Shown here piece after piece: positions 16,797 to 25,653 of a DNA stretch of 64,000 nt (positions are counted from its first letter, which is position 1; the number at the start of each line of letters is the position of its first letter). A program made the position numbers and the translations under genes. This stretch comes from an uncultured Acidobacteriota bacterium (lineage in GTDB: Bacteria > Acidobacteriota > Terriglobia > Bryobacterales > Bryobacteraceae). A model generated the notes under the pieces. It saw nothing but the letters and a program-made list of their open reading frames with translations, searched no databases and had not been told where the DNA came from. The DNA is taken from contig CADECY010000004.1 in the NCBI GenBank assembly GCA_902825945.1, forward strand, positions 62,001 through 126,000, written 5' to 3'.

Positions 16797-19352
16797 GTGA
16801 CCTTCCTGCGTCTGCTCACCTGGCCGTACGTGCGCAAGCACAAGTTGCGGACGCTGCTCACGCTTGCGGGCATCATGCTCGGTGTCGCCGTTTTCGTAGG
16901 AATGCACGGCGCCAATCGCACTGTAGCGGGCGCGTTTCAGAAAACGGTCGATCGAATCGCCGGCAAAGCTCAGTTGCAGGTCTCGGCTGGCGAGACCGGA
17001 TTTCCGGAAGAAGTTCTCGAGAAGGTCCAGTCGCTGCGCGAAGTCGCGGCGGCGGCGCCGGTAATCGAGGCCGTTTTGACCACGAACATCAAGGGGCAGG
17101 GAAACCTGCTGGTGCTCGGCGTCGACATGACCGGAGATCGCTCTCTGCGCGAGTACGACCTCGAGGGCGGGGCCGAAGACGAAGTGATCGAAGATCCGTT
17201 GGTCTTCCTCGCGCAACCCGACTCGCTGATCCTGAGCCGAAAATTCGCTGAGGCGAATGGCATCGTGCGGAATCAGAAGATCACGCTCGACACGATGAAT
17301 GGCCCGCGCCAGTTCACCGTGCGCGGATTGATGAAGGCTGACGGACTCGCGGGTGCCTTCGGCGGCAATATCGCGGTAATGGACATCTATGCAGCGCAAT
17401 TCGTCTTCGGCCGCGGGCGCCTGTTTGACCGCATCGATATCGGCCTTGCCGAAGGTGTCGATCTCCTCGCATGCCAACAGAAGCTTCGCGATCTGCTCGG
17501 GCCCGGATTCGACGTACAACCGCCGGCCTCGCGAACACAGCAGTTCGAGGCGATCGCCCGCGGACTCTCGACGAGCATCAACCTCACGAGCCTGTTCGCG
17601 CTGCTGATCGGCGTCTTCATCATCTACAACTCCTTCTCGATCGCGATCACCCAGCGCCGTTCCGAAATCGGAATCCTGCGCGCGCTCGGCGCGTCGCAAT
17701 CGCAGGTGCTCGGCATGTTCCTCGCCGAGAGCGCGGTCGCTGGCTTCATCGGATCGCTACTCGGCGTGGGCCTCGGATTGTTGATGGCGCGCGCGGTCAC
17801 GCCGTTCATGAGCTTCCTCGTCCGCGAGATCTACGGTACCCATCAAGCGCCCGAAGGCGTCGAGATGAGCCCGCTGCTGCTGGGCGGCGCGGTCGCGCTC
17901 GGTACTCTCGTCAGCCTCGTGGGTGGATGGCTTCCCGCCCGGAGCGCCGCAGCGGTGGACCCGGTGAAGGCGCTGCAGAAGGGCCGTTATCAAGTGCTGG
18001 GCGCCGGTGAGAATCGCGCGCGCCGCATTCTCGCGCTGGTATTTGCGTGTCTCTCGGCGTTGTCGCTGATCGGGTCGCGCGATTCGCGAATCTTTTACGC
18101 GGGCTACGCGATCATGGTCCTCGCGCTCGTGTTGTTGACGCCATCGCTCTCGCACCGGCTCGCGAAATTGTTGCGCCCGGTTCTGCGTCTGATACGGCCG
18201 GTGGAGGGTACACTCGCCGCCGACAGCTTGATCGACGCGCCCCGCCGCACCTCGGCCACCGTCTCCGCACTGATGCTATCGCTTGCGCTAGCGGTTGGAT
18301 TCGCGGGTGTCTCGCGCGGAATCTACCGCCAGATTCAGGATTGGGTCGACGACACGCTGAATCCCGATCTCTTCATCGCGCCCACTGAAAGTGTCACGCA
18401 GCGCAGCTTCCGTTTTCCAGGTTCGCTCGTGGATGAGATCGCCGCGGTGGAGGGTGTCGATGAAGTGCAAGCAGTCCGGACCGCGCGAGTGCAATTGAAA
18501 GGCACGCCAACGATGGCGATCGCTCTCGACGTGACCCAAGTGGCGGGCCGCATCAAATACAAGCCCCTCGATGCGGACCCGGAAGAGATGACGCGGCGCG
18601 CCTCGGCGGGCGAAGGCGCGATCATCGCAACGAGCCTCGCCGCGATTCGCGGGCTCAAAAAGGGAGACATCATGGAGATCGCCGCGCCGGACGGGCTCCT
18701 GAAGCTGCCCGTGCTCGCCTCGCGCGTCGATTTCTCTGATCAACAAGGCGCATTCGTGATCGATCGCAAGCTCTACATGAAGCACTGGAGAGACGACACG
18801 GTCAACGTGATGCGTGTCTACGTCAAGAAGGGACATGATGCCGAGCAGGTCCGGACGCGAATCCTCGAACGCTTCGGAAGCCATCGCAAGCTTTTCGTCT
18901 ACACGAACTCCGCGATCCGCGAACTCATCATGAAGACCACCGGTCAGTGGTTCGGCATGACCTACCTCCAACTGATGGTTTCGCTCCTCGTCGCGATCAT
19001 GGGCATCGTGAACACCATGACGGTTTCGATCACCGATCGCCGCCGCGAACTCGGCATCCTCCAAGCCGTCGGCGGTTTGCGCCAGCAGATTCGCAACACG
19101 GTTTGGCTCGAAGCCGTCGCGATCGGCGTGATCGGTGTCATTCTCGGGTGCCTGATGGGTGCCGTGACGCTCTACTACAACCTCGAAATGGTGGCAGGCG
19201 ACATGGCCGGACTTCGCCTCGACTACCTGTATCCCTTCTCGTTTGCCGCCGCGCTGCTTCCAGTGATCGTGGGCGCGGCGTTCCTCGCCGCCATCTGGCC
19301 GGCGGAAGCGGCCGTGCGTGCTTCTCTGGTGGAGTCACTCGAATATGAATAG
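16797..19352 (+). CDS. FtsX-like ABC permease with two FtsX domains and MacB periplasmic domains
   Basis: An 851-residue inner-membrane protein. The N-terminal helix (LRTLLTLAGIMLGVAVFVGMHG) is followed by a MacB-PCD-like periplasmic domain and a first FtsX block (LTSLFALLIGVFIIYNSFSIAITQRRSEIGILRALG, near 265-300). A second periplasmic domain follows (about 490-700). The last FtsX block (MVSLLVAIMGIVNTMTVSITDRRRELGILQAVGG) ends with two more helices. This two-FtsX layout is that of LolC/E-like or DUF214 permeases, which move lipids or lipoproteins out of the inner membrane. GTG 16797 was preferred because AAGAGG lies 7 bases upstream; ATG 16764 inside the ATPase gene is the alternative. Confidence 0.9.
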   Translation: MTFLRLLTWPYVRKHKLRTLLTLAGIMLGVAVFVGMHGANRTVAGAFQKTVDRIAGKAQLQVSAGETGFPEEVLEKVQSLREVAAAAPVIEAVLTTNIKGQGNLLVLGVDMTGDRSLREYDLEGGAEDEVIEDPLVFLAQPDSLILSRKFAEANGIVRNQKITLDTMNGPRQFTVRGLMKADGLAGAFGGNIAVMDIYAAQFVFGRGRLFDRIDIGLAEGVDLLACQQKLRDLLGPGFDVQPPASRTQQFEAIARGLSTSINLTSLFALLIGVFIIYNSFSIAITQRRSEIGILRALGASQSQVLGMFLAESAVAGFIGSLLGVGLGLLMARAVTPFMSFLVREIYGTHQAPEGVEMSPLLLGGAVALGTLVSLVGGWLPARSAAAVDPVKALQKGRYQVLGAGENRARRILALVFACLSALSLIGSRDSRIFYAGYAIMVLALVLLTPSLSHRLAKLLRPVLRLIRPVEGTLAADSLIDAPRRTSATVSALMLSLALAVGFAGVSRGIYRQIQDWVDDTLNPDLFIAPTESVTQRSFRFPGSLVDEIAAVEGVDEVQAVRTARVQLKGTPTMAIALDVTQVAGRIKYKPLDADPEEMTRRASAGEGAIIATSLAAIRGLKKGDIMEIAAPDGLLKLPVLASRVDFSDQQGAFVIDRKLYMKHWRDDTVNVMRVYVKKGHDAEQVRTRILERFGSHRKLFVYTNSAIRELIMKTTGQWFGMTYLQLMVSLLVAIMGIVNTMTVSITDRRRELGILQAVGGLRQQIRNTVWLEAVAIGVIGVILGCLMGAVTLYYNLEMVAGDMAGLRLDYLYPFSFAAALLPVIVGAAFLAAIWPAEAAVRASLVESLEYE

Positions 19353-20094
19353 GATTGCCATCTTCGCGGCGTTGACCGCCGGCGCCCTCGCGCAGGATCC
19401 GCGCCAGGTGATCGAAGAGGTGCAGCGCCGCTCGCGCTCCGATTCGCAACGTTACGAGGGTACGTTGCAGGTGATCGATGCCAAGAACAAGATCACCGAG
19501 AAACGTTGGAACTTCGAACGTATCGGATCGTTCGGCGACAGCAAGTCCGTACTGCGATTCGTCTCCCCGGCGGAAGTGAAGGGCGTCGCGCTGTTGATCC
19601 ACAACCACAAAGACCGCTCTTCCGATCAATGGATGTGGACTCCCGCGTTGCAGCGCGATCGCCGTGTCGCCTTGCAGGACCGGTCCACGCGCTTCTTCGG
19701 AACCGACTTCAGCTTCGAGGATCTCGAGGAGCGCGACGTCTATCAGTTCGACTTCAAGTTGCTCGGCGAGGAGGCGCTCGATGGCTCGCCGTGCTGGAAG
19801 ATCGAAGGCCGGCCGCGTCCTGGGAAGACTTCGCAGTACACGTTCTCCCACATGTGGGTCCGCAAAGACATCATGGCGTTCGTGCGGGTCGACGCGTTCA
19901 AGAAAGAGGCGCTCGTCCGCCGGATTCTCTACAAGGACATCGAAAAGGTCAAGAACATTTGGACGGCGCGCCTGATGGAAGTCTTCGATACCGCGCGCAA
20001 GAGCCGTACGGTGATGAAGCTCGAAAAGCTCGAGTACGGCGTGGCGCTGAAGGATGGCGACTTCACTCTGCAGGCGCTCCGCCGGGGGCCATGA
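19345..20094 (+). CDS. LolA-like outer membrane lipoprotein-sorting protein
   Basis: A 249-residue secreted protein with a short signal (MNRIAIFAALTAGALAQ). The body has the LolA/VioE-like half-barrel pattern of the 'outer membrane lipoprotein-sorting' family: YEGTLQVIDAKNKITEKRW, SVLRFVSPAEVKGVALLIH, DQWMWTPALQRDRRV, FFGTDFSFEDLEERDVYQF and a WxIEGRP strand. These proteins bind hydrophobic ligands in the periplasm. It overlaps the permease by 8 bases and the barrel gene by 4, so coupling is tight. Inference: it carries the substrate extracted by the ABC complex to the outer membrane. Confidence 0.85.
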   Translation: MNRIAIFAALTAGALAQDPRQVIEEVQRRSRSDSQRYEGTLQVIDAKNKITEKRWNFERIGSFGDSKSVLRFVSPAEVKGVALLIHNHKDRSSDQWMWTPALQRDRRVALQDRSTRFFGTDFSFEDLEERDVYQFDFKLLGEEALDGSPCWKIEGRPRPGKTSQYTFSHMWVRKDIMAFVRVDAFKKEALVRRILYKDIEKVKNIWTARLMEVFDTARKSRTVMKLEKLEYGVALKDGDFTLQALRRGP

Positions 20095-21314
20095 CGAAGC
20101 TCGCGCGAACGCTGTGGCTGGTCGCGGTGTCTGCCGCGGCACAAACCTATTCCCAGCGGGGGTTCTTCGAGACGCGCACCACGCTCTATCCGCAAACCGC
20201 GCCTGGCGACAGCGGACGCATCGTTTCGGAAGGCCTGCTGCGATGGGAGCCAACGGTCGTCGCGATGCCGAGTCTGAAGATCTTCGCCGCCGTCGACGCC
20301 CGCACTGACACGCATCGCCAAGTGGAACGCGAGGCGCGATTCGACTGGCGTGATCGCCGCCTGCAGCGTCCCGCGGTTTCACTCCGCCGCTTGAGCGCCC
20401 AGTGGCATCATCGCAACGTGACCGTGGAAGCGGGCAAGCAGTTCATCCGCTGGGGCAAGGCCGACATCCTGAATCCCACCGACCGCTTCGCGCCACGCGA
20501 CTACCTGAGCGTAGCCGACAACGATTTTCTCGGCGTCACCGCGGCACGGGTCACCATCGAGGCTGGCTCCGATACACTCGACCTCGTCACCGCGCCCTTC
20601 TTCACTCCTTCGCGCACTCCGCTGTTCAATCAACGATGGGTGGTGCTGCCCGAACTGCCCTTCGGCCTGCGTTTCGCCGATCTCGGCTCGCGAATCCCCG
20701 GCCGCGCACAGTTCGGCGCGCGCTGGAACCACACCGGACGCGGCTACGAATTCTCGACTACCTTCTACGAAGGCTTCCATCACCTGCCTCTGCTTCGCAC
20801 TGCGTTCGATCCTGCCCTCCTTGCGCTGGGCTATCGGCGCGAGTTTCCGAAGCTGCGCCTCTACGGAGCCGACGCCGCCGTTCCCTTGAAATGGTTCACC
20901 ATCAAGGGCGAGACAGCCTGGTTCACCAGCCGCACACCCACCGCGGACGAATACCTGATCTACGTCATCCAACTCGAGCGGACCAAAGGGGAGTGGGTCT
21001 TCGTCGGAGGATACGCAGGCGAAGCCGTCACCCAGCGCCGTAACCCGCTCGCCTTCGCGCCCGACCGCGGATTCGCGCGATCATTCCTCGGCCGCGCCTC
21101 CTATTCGATCGACGCGCGTCGCTCGCTTGCCTTCGAAGCGGCCGTCCGCCAATCGGGGGATGGGGTCTGGCTGAAGTCCGAGTACTCGCACCAGTTGGGA
21201 TCGCACTGGCGCGCAACCGCCGGCTTCACGTTGATCCGGGGAAACGTGGATGACTTCCTCGGGCAGTTCCGCCGCAATTCACATGCGCTGCTGGCGATTC
21301 GGTATAGCTTCTAG
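20091..21314 (+). CDS. Outer-membrane beta-barrel protein (DUF1302-like)
   Basis: A 407-residue protein with a signal peptide (MTKLARTLWLVAVSAAAQ) followed by amphipathic strands with aromatic girdles. The pattern VTVEAGKQFIRWGKADILNPTDRFAPRDYLS, key residues G-Q-F-R-WG-x-D-NP-D-F, is the one seen in DUF1302-type barrels. The chain ends in RYSF with C-terminal Phe, the outer-membrane insertion signal. It is the last gene of the ABC/FtsX/LolA-like operon and overlaps the LolA-like gene by 4 bases. It is probably the outer-membrane end of the same export or lipid-trafficking path. The cargo is unknown. Confidence 0.82.
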   Translation: MTKLARTLWLVAVSAAAQTYSQRGFFETRTTLYPQTAPGDSGRIVSEGLLRWEPTVVAMPSLKIFAAVDARTDTHRQVEREARFDWRDRRLQRPAVSLRRLSAQWHHRNVTVEAGKQFIRWGKADILNPTDRFAPRDYLSVADNDFLGVTAARVTIEAGSDTLDLVTAPFFTPSRTPLFNQRWVVLPELPFGLRFADLGSRIPGRAQFGARWNHTGRGYEFSTTFYEGFHHLPLLRTAFDPALLALGYRREFPKLRLYGADAAVPLKWFTIKGETAWFTSRTPTADEYLIYVIQLERTKGEWVFVGGYAGEAVTQRRNPLAFAPDRGFARSFLGRASYSIDARRSLAFEAAVRQSGDGVWLKSEYSHQLGSHWRATAGFTLIRGNVDDFLGQFRRNSHALLAIRYSF

Positions 21315-22214
21315 TGGGTACGTGCTTGCGGCGCGCACTGACGGCGGAATCGTCTGGAGCACGCGACTTCTCGACGCCAGCCAAAGAGCTCATCGCAGCA
21401 TGTTACGGGACGGACGTCTCTGCCGGCCGGGCGGAATTGCGCCCCTGGGACACCGTGAGGTGAAGAACGGAGTCCCTTCCATTGTCCGGCTCGAAGGGGG
21501 ACTTCTGGAAAATCGATCCCCTTCGGCCGCCAATTCGCAAGTGCCTCACGACTCAACTCGCAGGGTAAGGAAACCTCAGGCCTGTCCGGCGCTCCCCCCT
21601 CCACGACGGTCACCTGGAACTGGTCGAGTGAGCCCGCGCAATGCTCCCAGTTTTCCATCAGGTAGGCCTGTCGCTCGATTCGAGTGCCTCGAACGGAGAT
21701 GATCACCTTGTAGAAGATGCTCGGCACGGCGACACGGTGCCGCCGATACGCTCGGGTTGAGCCGCGAGGATTGCGCCCGTGAATACGACGACCGAATCGG
21801 CAGTGGTTGCTCGCCGCCGGATCGTATCTCGAGTCTGCGCCATAGCCCGAGATTCAGAGAACGGTCTGTGGCGCCCCATTGGAAGCAGGAACGTCGCGCG
21901 GATCTCCTCTTCGCACCAAGCCGCGTCACGGCCGGAGCGAAATGCCCTCGAGCGTACCCGGAATTGCGAAAGTCCGCATCGAAGGCGGAAGGCCCGGAGA
22001 GCAGGTAGTCGTGACGAAAGTTCCTGGGACGCGACGTCTGGCGTTCGCGGCGCGCTGGCGTAAGCTCGTGCGCGGTCCATACGGGTGCGCGAAGCGCTGA
22101 GTCATGGCAAGCGAAGAAAGACGCGCGAGCGGCAAGTTCCCGGGCGGACCCATCGCAGCCCGCAAGGTCGAGACGATCGGCTTGGGCGAGTATCGCCGCT
22201 ATCATGAAGACAGG
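21315..22214. other. 900-base gap with no intact gene; possible decayed coding debris
   Basis: Nothing convincing spans this interval. On the minus strand, 21311-21727 opens with a plausible N-terminal stretch (about 75 residues beginning MPSIFYKVIISVRGTRIERQ and including QFQVTVVEGGAPDRPEVSL) that then turns Arg/Cys-rich. A second minus-strand fragment near 21926-22010 (VPGTFVTTTCSPGLPPSM) is in another frame. This looks like one or two broken genes. I recognise no family, no transposase and no RNA gene. The promoter of nnr must lie near 22150-22210. Confidence 0.45.
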
Positions 22215-23645
22215 ATGTTCGTCCTCACCGCGGACCAGATGCGCCAAGCCGACCAGCGCACCATGCAACTCGGCTTCCCGAGCCCAATCCTCATGGAAAA
22301 CGCTGGCCACCGTGTCATCGAATTCCTCGCCGAACGCTTCGCGCCGCTGAGCGATCACCGGATCGTGGTCCTCTGCGGCAAAGGCAACAACGGCGGCGAT
22401 GGGCTTGTCATCGCGCGCCAACTCTTCACTCGCTTCTCTCCGAAATCCCTCGATGTGGTGATCGCCACGGAACCGCCCGCGAACCTGGAAACTCTCACTG
22501 CCTGCGGCTGTCCTCACACCAGCGAAGTTACTCCCGAAATGCGCGCTGCCACGATCGTGATCGACGCGCTCTTCGGTATCGGACTCGCTGGTCCGCCGCG
22601 CGAACCCTATGCCAGCCTGATCGATCTGGTCAATACCGGATTTCCGAACGCCAAGATCGTCGCGGTGGACATCCCCTCCGGCATGGCGAGCGATGAGAGC
22701 GTCACGCCGTGGCGCCACGTGCGTGCCGATGCAACGGTCACGCTTACCGTGCCGCAGCCCGCGCACTTCCTCGAGCCGAACGCCGCCGCATGCGGTGAGG
22801 TGATCGTCGCGCCGATCGGCACGCCTCCCGAGCTCTGCCAATCGAACCTTGCTATCACGACGCCCGCATCGATCCGCCATCTGTTTGGACCACGTCCCGC
22901 CGCCGCGCACAAAGGCAGCTTCGGACATGTCCTCGTCATCGGCGGCGCGGCGGGCAAGACCGGCGCCGTAGCCATGTCCGGACTCGCGGCCCTGCGCGCT
23001 GGCGCGGGACTCGTCTCAGTGGCGAGTTCCAACAGCACCGGATTCGCGCCCGAGCTGATGACGGAGCCGCTCGACAGCTTCCGCATTGAGAACAAGACGG
23101 TGCTCGCCATCGGCCCCGGACTCGGGCTGGACGCGCCCTGGCTCGTACCGCTCATCGGACGCGCCATTCAACCCATCGTGCTGGACGCCGATGCGCTCAA
23201 TGTTCTCGCTTCCTCGGGCCTGCCGACGGGCCGAAACATTGTCATGACGCCGCATCCCGGCGAAATGTCGCGTCTCACCGGGCGGTCCACCTCCGAGATC
23301 CAAGCGAATCGACTCTCGATCGCACGCGACTACGCCGAAACAAACGAGGTGACTCTTGTTCTCAAGGGCCGCGACACGCTTGTTGCGTTGCCCGATGGAA
23401 TGGTCTGGATCAACCCCACCGGCGGACCCGCGATGGCCACCGGCGGCTCCGGCGACATCCTCACCGGACTCATCGCCGGCCTGATCGCGCAGTTCCCCGC
23501 CGAGGCATCTGATGCCGTCCGTGCCGCCGTCTGGCTCCACGGCCGCGCGGGCGATCTCGCCGCGAAGAAACTCGGCGAAAAGTGCGTCATCGCGACCGAC
23601 CTGATCCGCTTCCTCCCCGCCGCGATGAAGGAACTCGCACTGTGA
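22215..23645 (+). CDS. nnr: Bifunctional NAD(P)H-hydrate epimerase / ADP-dependent NAD(P)H-hydrate dehydratase
   Basis: A 476-residue metabolite-repair enzyme. The N-terminal YjeF epimerase half has the phosphate-binding GKGNNGGDG and IDALFGIGLAGPPR. The C-terminal ribokinase-like dehydratase half has KGSFGHVLVIGGAAGKTGAV, an AGAGLVSVA strand and the catalytic MATGGSGDILTGLI. Together they return damaged NADHX/NADPHX to NAD(P)H. The frame is open for 37 more codons upstream, but ATG 22215 (MFVLTADQMRQADQRT) matches the family start. It overlaps tsaE by 4 bases; an nnr-tsaE pairing is common in bacteria. Confidence 0.95.
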   Translation: MFVLTADQMRQADQRTMQLGFPSPILMENAGHRVIEFLAERFAPLSDHRIVVLCGKGNNGGDGLVIARQLFTRFSPKSLDVVIATEPPANLETLTACGCPHTSEVTPEMRAATIVIDALFGIGLAGPPREPYASLIDLVNTGFPNAKIVAVDIPSGMASDESVTPWRHVRADATVTLTVPQPAHFLEPNAAACGEVIVAPIGTPPELCQSNLAITTPASIRHLFGPRPAAAHKGSFGHVLVIGGAAGKTGAVAMSGLAALRAGAGLVSVASSNSTGFAPELMTEPLDSFRIENKTVLAIGPGLGLDAPWLVPLIGRAIQPIVLDADALNVLASSGLPTGRNIVMTPHPGEMSRLTGRSTSEIQANRLSIARDYAETNEVTLVLKGRDTLVALPDGMVWINPTGGPAMATGGSGDILTGLIAGLIAQFPAEASDAVRAAVWLHGRAGDLAAKKLGEKCVIATDLIRFLPAAMKELAL

Positions 23646-24073
23646 CGGCACACACCTTTCGGACCGCCTCCGAAGAAGAGACCATCGAACTCGGACGCGA
23701 ATTGAGCCGCTCGATTCTCCCACCGCGCGGACTCGTGTTGCTGACCGGAAACCTCGGGGCAGGGAAGACCACGCTCGTCAAGGGAATCGCCGAAGGCCGT
23801 GGTGCAGCGGCACCCGAAGAGGTCTCGAGCCCCACGTTCACGCTGATCCATGAATATGGCGATCCGCCGCGTGTCTACCACGTCGATCTTTACCGGCTCG
23901 AAGCCGCGCGTCAAGCGGCTAGTCTCGGACTCGACGAACTGATCGATCTCGATGCACTCGTACTCATCGAGTGGGGCGAGCGCTTTCCCGAGCTTTGGCC
24001 GCCTGATCGCGTGGAGATCGAAATCCGCCGCGAAGGTGAAGACCAGCGCGTCATCGAAGTAAGATCTCGCTGA
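23642..24073 (+). CDS. tsaE: TsaE, ATPase for tRNA N6-threonylcarbamoyladenosine synthesis
   Basis: A 143-residue P-loop protein. The sequence shows Walker A GNLGAGKTTLVKGI (near residue 35), SPTFTLIHEY, the YHVDLYRLE strand and VLIEWGERFPE near the end, all diagnostic of TsaE. It works with TsaB and TsaD to make t6A37 on ANN-decoding tRNAs. GTG at 23642 overlaps the nnr stop (GTGA), so translation is probably coupled. Length is normal. No tsaB or tsaD is visible downstream. Confidence 0.95.
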   Translation: MTAHTFRTASEEETIELGRELSRSILPPRGLVLLTGNLGAGKTTLVKGIAEGRGAAAPEEVSSPTFTLIHEYGDPPRVYHVDLYRLEAARQAASLGLDELIDLDALVLIEWGERFPELWPPDRVEIEIRREGEDQRVIEVRSR

Positions 24074-24319
24074 GCCTCCGCGAAACGCGAGCAAAGCGAG
24101 CGCGACTCCACTCGGTGCGTCGCGAGCTTGGAACCACATGCCCCTCCGCCCCCACAAACCGCCTCCGAAACTCGAAACTCCAACCGCCTCCCAAAAAGCT
24201 TAGCGGACTTGGCGAACTGTAGCGCACTTTGCGAGGAGCGCTTCCGCGAGGGTGCGGTACTGAGATCCGCGGTCAGCAGGCTCACACCGAACATGGAATC
24301 ATGAGAACACCGGTTCGCC

Positions 24320-25621
24320 ATGAAACAATCTGCAATATTCCTGTTCGCCTCCCTACTCCTCGCCGAAGACTGGCCGGAGTGGCGCGGCAAGGCACGCGCC
24401 GGTGAGTGGACCGAAACCGGCATCCTCGATCGCTTCCCTTCCTCTGGCTTGACGCCGAAGTGGCGCACACCGCTGCGGACCGGATTCGGCGGGCCTGCCG
24501 TCTCAAATGGCCGGGTCTTCGTCACCGACTTCCAATCGGTCAATCGCCTCCAGGGAATCGAACGCGCGCTCGCGCTCGACGAACGTACCGGAAAGATCCT
24601 GTGGACCCGCGAGTGGAACGCCGACTACAAGGGCCTCGCCACCACCTACGCCACCGGACCTCGCGCCACGCCCACTGTCGATGGTGATCGCGTTTATGTC
24701 CTCGGCGCAATGGGCGCGCTGGTCTGCCTTCGCGCCGCCACGGGCGAGGAAGTCTGGCGGCGCGACTTTGTCCGCGAGTTCGGCACGCAGGTCCCGGTGT
24801 GGGGCATGGTGGGGGCGCCGGTTATCGATGGTCCGAGGGTGATCGCGGTGGCGGGCGGACGTCCGGATGCGAAGGTCGTCGCGTTCGACAAGATGACGGG
24901 CAAGGAACTGTGGCGCGCGCTCTCCGGCGAATCGAGCGAGCCCGGGTACGCGCCGCCGGTGCTGATCGAAATGGGCGGCAGCCGCCAAGCGATCGTCTGG
25001 CACGCCGGCGGAGTGGCATCTCTCGACGCAGCGTCCGGCAAGCTCTACTGGGAACACGCGTTCCCGATGAAATCCGGACTGAACGTCGCGACACCGGTGT
25101 TGAGCGGAAACCGGCTCTTCGTCTCGGCCTTCTACAACGGTCCGATGATGTTTGCGCTCGATACCGCGAAGCCCGGAGCCGCGATCGCCTGGCGCGGAAC
25201 GAGCGACAACGAGATCCAGACCGATAAGATCCACGCACTCATCAACACCCCGGTGATCGACGGTGGGTTCGTCTACGGCTTCGACAGCTACGGCCAGTTC
25301 CGTTGCCTCGACGCCTCCACCGGCGAACGCGTGTGGGAAAGCCTTGCTGTGACGCGTGAAAAGGCCCGATGGGCCACCGGACATATCGTCCGCAACGGCA
25401 GCCGTTACTTCATCAACAACGATCGCGGCGAGCTCATCATCGCGAAACTTTCGCCGAAGGGCTACGAAGAGATCAGCCGCGCGGAACTCATCAAGCCCAC
25501 GTCGAACTCCGGCAACCGCCGCGAACTCGGCGCCGTGAATTGGAGCCACCCCGCGTATGCCAACCGCCATGTCTACGCTCGGAATGACGAAGAGATCATC
25601 GCTGTCTCGCTGACGAAGTGA
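24320..25621 (+). CDS. Secreted PQQ-like beta-propeller protein (BamB/quinoprotein-like)
   Basis: A 433-residue protein with a short signal (MKQSAIFLFASLLLAEDW). It then has the WPEWRGKAR opening typical of secreted acidobacterial/planctomycete PQQ-like propellers. Blades contain the tryptophan-docking pattern, for example LDERTGKILWTREW, RAATGEEVWRRDF, DKMTGKELWRAL and DASTGERVWESL. No CxxCH and no alcohol-dehydrogenase metal site is seen, so enzymatic activity is doubtful. A 246-base intergenic stretch (24074-24319) precedes it; nothing is recognisable there. The next gene's -10 box lies just after its stop. Confidence 0.85.
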   Translation: MKQSAIFLFASLLLAEDWPEWRGKARAGEWTETGILDRFPSSGLTPKWRTPLRTGFGGPAVSNGRVFVTDFQSVNRLQGIERALALDERTGKILWTREWNADYKGLATTYATGPRATPTVDGDRVYVLGAMGALVCLRAATGEEVWRRDFVREFGTQVPVWGMVGAPVIDGPRVIAVAGGRPDAKVVAFDKMTGKELWRALSGESSEPGYAPPVLIEMGGSRQAIVWHAGGVASLDAASGKLYWEHAFPMKSGLNVATPVLSGNRLFVSAFYNGPMMFALDTAKPGAAIAWRGTSDNEIQTDKIHALINTPVIDGGFVYGFDSYGQFRCLDASTGERVWESLAVTREKARWATGHIVRNGSRYFINNDRGELIIAKLSPKGYEEISRAELIKPTSNSGNRRELGAVNWSHPAYANRHVYARNDEEIIAVSLTK

Positions 25622-25638
25622 GGGCGAGCCTGGCCGAC

Positions 25639-25644
25639 TATAAT
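25639..25644 (+). promoter_or_regulatory. Consensus -10 box (TATAAT) with near-leaderless spacing
   Basis: TATAAT ends 9 bases before the ATG at 25654. Transcription would start about 2-4 bases before the start codon, so the DUF1549/DUF1553 mRNA should be nearly leaderless. No strong -35 box is visible. Confidence 0.5.
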
Positions 25645-25653
25645 AGCGCCAGG

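Noticed and set aside
19138..20382. 414-codon minus-strand open frame opposite the permease and LolA-like genes
   Set aside because: Arg/His-rich antisense artefact with no recognisable motif; the plus-strand genes overlap neatly as an operon.
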